Source: Clostridia bacterium (GTDB lineage Bacteria; Bacillota; Clostridia; Christensenellales; CAG-1252). From it: a stretch of 10,222 bases of DNA. The stretch's first letter is position 1. The number at the start of each line of letters is the position of its first letter. The stretch is from positions 1-10,222 of the forward strand of contig JAFTBD010000043.1 in assembly GCA_017455385.1 (NCBI GenBank), written 5' to 3'. The position numbers were made by a program, and so were the translations under genes. Of the stretch, positions 7,075 through 10,222 are shown piece by piece. The notes under the pieces were generated by a model. The model was not told the DNA's origin. It did no database searches and saw only the letters and a list, made by a program, of their open reading frames with translations.

Positions 7075-8415
7075 ATGAAAACAACTTACACGACCAAAGG
7101 TCAAGATGAAAAGATAAGCTCCATCACCGCCGAGATGAATCTCGCACAGTTCAAAGATCTCGAGCAGGCGCTCGCGCCCGTGCTGGACTCCATCGCGGAC
7201 GACACCCTCCGCAAGACGTTCGAAAGGTGTTTCTTCAACACCATTCGCACCACGGCTTTCTTCGAGGAGGACGGCACCGTCTTTCTCCTCACGGGCGACA
7301 TCCCCGCGATGTGGCTCCGCGACTCTGCGGCGCAGGTGCTCCAGTACCTCTTTTTTGCCGACAAGTGCGAGAGCGTGCGGAAACTCATCCGCGGGCTCTT
7401 CCGTAAACAACTGAAACTCATTTTGACGGATCCTTACGCCAATGCCTTCAACCGCACGGCAAACGGAAACGGACACATCGACGACCTGCCCACCCCCATC
7501 CCCGAGGTGTGGGAGAGGAAATTCGAGCTGGATTCCCTGTGCTATCCTTTCTTCCTCGCGGGCAAGTATTACGCCAAGACGGGGGACGACAGCATCTTCA
7601 CGGGCGACTTCGACCGCGCCGTGGACGTTATGCTCGACCTTTTCGAGACCGAACAGCATCACGCCGCCAAGTCTCCCTACTATCACGACAGCGATTATCA
7701 GCCGAAGAAGGAGAAGTTCGTCGGGCACGGCGATCCCGTCGCCGAGAACGGACTGGTCTGGTCCGGCTATCGTCCGAGCGACGACTGCTGCGAATACGGC
7801 TATTATCTCCCCGGCAATATGTTCATCGTGTCTATCCTCACCACGCTGGCGCCTATCTTCCGCAAGAAGAAGGACGAGGCGCGCGCGGCACGCTGTGAGA
7901 AACTGGCGGAGGTCGTACGCCGCGCATTGGACGAATGCGCCGTTACGACGAAAAACGGCAAGAAGATCTATGCTTTGGAGACGGACGGGCTCGGGCATTA
8001 CAACCTGATGGACGACGCCAACCTGCCCAACCTTCTTTCCCTCCCCTATATCGAATATCCTTACCTCGACGAAGAGATATATCGCAATACGCGCGATTTC
8101 ATCCTCTGCAAGGAAAATCCCTATTTCTTCGAAGGAAAGGCGATAACAGGCATCGGCAGTCCGCACACTCCGAACGGGTACGTGTGGCCGCTCTCTCTCA
8201 TCACCGAAGCCCTGACGACAAACGATGCACAGCGCATCCGTGAGATCGTCACGATGCTCGTGCATTCGACGGGCGGCACGGGATATATGCACGAAGCCGT
8301 TTACAAGGACGACGACACCGTCTTCACCCGCCCTTGGTTCGCGTGGGCAAATTCCCTTTTCTCCTATATGGTCCTCTGCAAGCTGGACGCTATCGTCCCG
8401 AACGAGAAAAAATGA
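7075..8415 (+). CDS. GH125 family exo-alpha-mannosidase-like glycoside hydrolase, cytoplasmic
   Basis: The 446-residue product shows the family signatures of GH125 (formerly DUF1237) in order: TGDIPAMWLRDS (73-84), WSGYRPSDDCCEYGYYLPGNMF (229-250), ETDGLGHYNLMDDANLP (302-318), TGIGSPHTP (358-366), the M-H-E segment (405-407), and TRPWFAWANSLF (418-429). Characterised members are metal-independent, inverting exo-alpha-1,6-mannosidases with an (alpha/alpha)6 fold. By recall of the Clostridium perfringens enzyme, the acid is an Asp in the RPSDD segment (236 or 237 here) and the base is Glu407. Both segments are intact. Length is normal for the family. There is no signal peptide, so it acts on imported oligosaccharides. 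The first ATG is preceded only by a weak purine-rich stretch (7062-7070). The end overlaps rhaB by 4 bases. Co-transcription with rhamnose genes makes the true substrate uncertain. Confidence 0.93.
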   Translation: MKTTYTTKGQDEKISSITAEMNLAQFKDLEQALAPVLDSIADDTLRKTFERCFFNTIRTTAFFEEDGTVFLLTGDIPAMWLRDSAAQVLQYLFFADKCESVRKLIRGLFRKQLKLILTDPYANAFNRTANGNGHIDDLPTPIPEVWERKFELDSLCYPFFLAGKYYAKTGDDSIFTGDFDRAVDVMLDLFETEQHHAAKSPYYHDSDYQPKKEKFVGHGDPVAENGLVWSGYRPSDDCCEYGYYLPGNMFIVSILTTLAPIFRKKKDEARAARCEKLAEVVRRALDECAVTTKNGKKIYALETDGLGHYNLMDDANLPNLLSLPYIEYPYLDEEIYRNTRDFILCKENPYFFEGKAITGIGSPHTPNGYVWPLSLITEALTTNDAQRIREIVTMLVHSTGGTGYMHEAVYKDDDTVFTRPWFAWANSLFSYMVLCKLDAIVPNEKK

Positions 8416-9782
8416 AACGTTACCTCGCCGTTGACATAGGCGCGTCCTCGGGACGACACATCCTCGCGGAGCTTAAAGGCGGCATCCTGCATTGTGAGGA
8501 GATCTATCGTTTTCCGAACGGCGCCAAGGAAGTGAACGGCAGGCTGTACTGGGACACGGACAGACTCTTCCAAGAGATCCTCGCGGGGCTGAAAAAAGCA
8601 GGCGAGATCGGGAAAGCACCCGACTACGTCGGCATCGACACTTGGGCGGTGGACTACGTCCTCTTGGGCGAAAAAGGCGAGAGAGTGGGCGACGTATACG
8701 CCTATCGCGACGCGCGCGGCGGCATCGCCTCCGAGAAGGTGCACGAACGCATCCCCTTCCCCGCGCTCTACGCCCGCACCGGCATCCAATTTCAACCTTT
8801 CAATACCATTTATCAACTCTACGACGACAAAGAGACGGGGCGGCAGGACGAAGCGCACGGCTTCTTGATGCTCCCCGACTATTTCCATTATCTCCTGACC
8901 GGTGTGAAGAAGCAGGAATACACCAACGCGACTTCCACGGGCATGGTGAACGCAGAGACGCATACCTGGGACGCGGAGATACTGTCCGCGCTCGGCTATA
9001 ACGAAAAGCTCTTCGGGACGCTCTCGCAGCCGGGAAGCGTCGTGGGCGCATTCAAGAAAGAGATCGCGGACGCGGTCGGCTATAACGCCACCGTTATCCT
9101 GCCCGCCACGCACGACACCGCGAGCGCGGTGCTCGCCGCCCCCATCACGGAGCGCGCACCCTACATTTCCTCGGGGACGTGGTCATTGCTCGGCATCGAG
9201 AACGAAGGGGCGGTCACGAGCGAAGAGGCGAGGCACTATAACTATTCCAACGAAGGGAGCCTACGCCAAACCTTCCGTTTTCAGAAGAACATCATGGGAC
9301 TGTGGATGATACAGCAAGTCCGCAAAGAACTCGGCGACGGTTGCTCTTTCGCGGAGCTCGCCGCTCTCGCGGAAAAGAGTCCGATCGACGTCACGGTGGA
9401 CGTCAATGACAATAGGTTTCTCGCTCCGAAAAGCATGCTCGCCGAGATGGAGAGCGTCATCGGCAAGCGCACCGTCGGCGAGATCGCTTACTGCATATTC
9501 AACAGCCTCGCCGAATCCTATAAAAAAGCGATCGAAGAACTGGAAGAAATGACGGGGGCGAGATACGACAAACTGCATATCATCGGCGGAGGAAGTCAGA
9601 ATAAACTCTTGAACCGCCTGACCGCGGAAAAGACGGGGAAGACCGTCGTTCTCGGTCCGACGGAATGCACCGCCATCGGTAACGTCCTGATGCAGATGAT
9701 CGGCACCGGCGACGTGAAAGACCTCGCGGAAGCGAGAAAGATCATACGAAATACCTTTGAAATCGAGGAGGTCACACTATGA
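8412..9782 (+). CDS. rhaB: L-rhamnulokinase
   Basis: This FGGY-family sugar kinase (456 aa) phosphorylates L-rhamnulose to L-rhamnulose 1-phosphate with ATP in the cytoplasm. The N-terminal phosphate-binding segment is DIGASSGRH (8-16), followed by YWDTDRLF (46-53), GIDTWAVDYVLL (74-85), YRDARG (98-103) and TGIQFQPFNTIYQL (123-136). The HDT motif at 234-236 supplies Asp235, equivalent to the catalytic base of Escherichia coli RhaB. The C-terminal ATPase half has SSGTWSLLGIE (253-263), NEGSLRQTFRFQKNIMGLW (280-298), DVNDNRF (330-336) and the GGGSQNKLLNRLTA adenine-binding segment (392-405). It is slightly shorter than the E. coli enzyme but looks complete. The ATG at 8412 overlaps the GH125 stop as ATGA. 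A longer frame back to 8334 would only add residues inside the GH125 gene and misses the conserved start. The binding site is weak (GAGAAAAA), so translation probably depends on coupling. Confidence 0.96.
   Translation: MKRYLAVDIGASSGRHILAELKGGILHCEEIYRFPNGAKEVNGRLYWDTDRLFQEILAGLKKAGEIGKAPDYVGIDTWAVDYVLLGEKGERVGDVYAYRDARGGIASEKVHERIPFPALYARTGIQFQPFNTIYQLYDDKETGRQDEAHGFLMLPDYFHYLLTGVKKQEYTNATSTGMVNAETHTWDAEILSALGYNEKLFGTLSQPGSVVGAFKKEIADAVGYNATVILPATHDTASAVLAAPITERAPYISSGTWSLLGIENEGAVTSEEARHYNYSNEGSLRQTFRFQKNIMGLWMIQQVRKELGDGCSFAELAALAEKSPIDVTVDVNDNRFLAPKSMLAEMESVIGKRTVGEIAYCIFNSLAESYKKAIEELEEMTGARYDKLHIIGGGSQNKLLNRLTAEKTGKTVVLGPTECTAIGNVLMQMIGTGDVKDLAEARKIIRNTFEIEEVTL
9765..9771 (+). promoter_or_regulatory. 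Strong ribosome binding site of rhaA
   Basis: GAGGAGG lies within the last rhaB codons, 7 bases before the rhaA ATG at 9779. It contrasts with the weak sites ahead of the first two genes, so rhaA is likely translated more efficiently than its neighbours. Confidence 0.8.
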
Positions 9783-10222
9783 ACAGATACGAAAGTGCGA
9801 AAGAGATCTACGCCGAGAGCGGCGTGGACACGGAAGCGGCACTCCGCACGCTTGGAGAGATCCCCATCTCCGTGCATTGCTGGCAAGGAGACGACGTCAT
9901 CGGCTTCGACGGCGCGGATTCTCTGTCGGGCGGCATTCAGACCACGGGCAATTACCCGGGCAAGGCGCGCACGCCGGAGGAGCTCCTCGCGGATATCGAG
10001 AAAGCGCTGTCACTCATGCCCGGAAAGAAGCGTCTCAACGTGCACGCGTGTTACGCTTTCTTAGGGACCGACAAGGGACTCGTCGACCGTGACGCTTATA
10101 CCTACAAATACTTCAAACCTTGGGTGGACTTCGCGAAAAAGCTCGGTCTGGACGGCGTTGATTTCAACCCCACCTTCTTCGCGCATCCGAAGATGAAAGA
10201 CGGGCTGAGCCTCTCCTCTCCC
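9779..10222 (+). CDS. rhaA: L-rhamnose isomerase, N-terminal 148 residues
   Basis: The visible part matches the N-terminus of RhaA, which interconverts L-rhamnose and L-rhamnulose, the first step of rhamnose catabolism, using divalent metals. Diagnostic segments are IPISVHCWQGDDVIGF (28-43), GGIQTTGNYPGKARTPEEL (51-69), LMPGKKRLNVHACYA (79-93), FKPWVDFAKKLGLDGVDFNP (112-131) and FAHP (134-137). The first two correspond almost residue for residue to the E. coli enzyme. The family is about 420 residues long, so roughly two thirds, including the metal-binding barrel residues, lie beyond the right edge. The ATG overlaps the rhaB TGA (ATGA at 9779-9782), so the two are translationally coupled. The gene order rhaB then rhaA matches enterobacterial rhaBAD; an aldolase gene would be expected next, but that cannot be seen here. 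Confidence 0.97.
   Translation, partial: MNRYESAKEIYAESGVDTEAALRTLGEIPISVHCWQGDDVIGFDGADSLSGGIQTTGNYPGKARTPEELLADIEKALSLMPGKKRLNVHACYAFLGTDKGLVDRDAYTYKYFKPWVDFAKKLGLDGVDFNPTFFAHPKMKDGLSLSSP

Noticed and set aside
6793..8292. Minus-strand open frame of 499 codons opposite the GH125 gene
   Set aside because: It is antisense to a gene with unmistakable GH125 motifs and runs through the intergenic promoters and repeat, so it is a shadow frame.
8334..8411. Upstream extension of rhaB by 26 codons
   Set aside because: The extension lies inside GH125 coding sequence. Rhamnulokinases begin just before the D-I-G phosphate-binding motif, and the ATG at 8412 forms the ATGA overlap repeated at the next junction.
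1..10222. CRISPR array, tRNA, rRNA, transposase, integrase or phage genes
   Set aside because: I looked for regularly spaced repeats, cloverleaf-like sequence and mobile-element proteins and saw none. The only direct repeat cluster is two and a half copies at 6916-6969.

Overview
The window looks like chromosomal DNA from a low-level-characterised member of the Bacillota, most likely a gut-type Clostridia lineage. The evidence is Gram-positive style GGAGG ribosome binding sites, sigma-A promoters with clear -35/-10 boxes, short AT-rich spacers between GC-richer genes, very large lipoproteins built of fibronectin type III-like modules, and a saccharolytic operon. The phylum-level placement is an inference; no rRNA or marker gene is present.

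Left half (1-5727, minus strand): two tandem genes for large secreted lipoproteins, 14 bases apart. The upstream gene (5727 to 1996) encodes 1243 residues. The downstream gene starts at 1981 and runs off the left edge with at least 660 codons visible. Both have a lipobox and a chain of beta-sandwich modules marked by W-x-x-V-x-x-A-x-x-Y signatures, and neither shows a recognisable catalytic domain. They are probably surface-displayed binding or scaffold proteins made from one transcript. A sigma-A type promoter at 5799-5828 has a perfect 12-bp palindrome in its spacer, so the pair is probably repressor-controlled.

Middle (5728-7074): an AT-rich spacer of about 490 bases upstream of the lipoproteins; a small, self-contained minus-strand gene (6717 to 6271, 148 aa, function unknown) with its own promoter and a strong intrinsic terminator; then a 357-base divergent intergenic region with promoters facing both ways, a 14-bp palindrome between them, and a short direct repeat at the start of the rightward transcript.

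Right half (7075-10222, plus strand): a tightly coupled operon. It encodes a cytoplasmic GH125 exo-alpha-mannosidase-like enzyme, then L-rhamnulokinase (rhaB), then L-rhamnose isomerase (rhaA, cut by the right edge). Both junctions are 4-base ATGA overlaps. RhaA would convert L-rhamnose to L-rhamnulose and RhaB would phosphorylate it to L-rhamnulose 1-phosphate. The GH125 enzyme would release sugar from an imported oligosaccharide. The linkage of a mannosidase family with rhamnose catabolism is the most interesting functional clue: either the substrate glycan contains both mannose and rhamnose, or this GH125 member has a shifted specificity.
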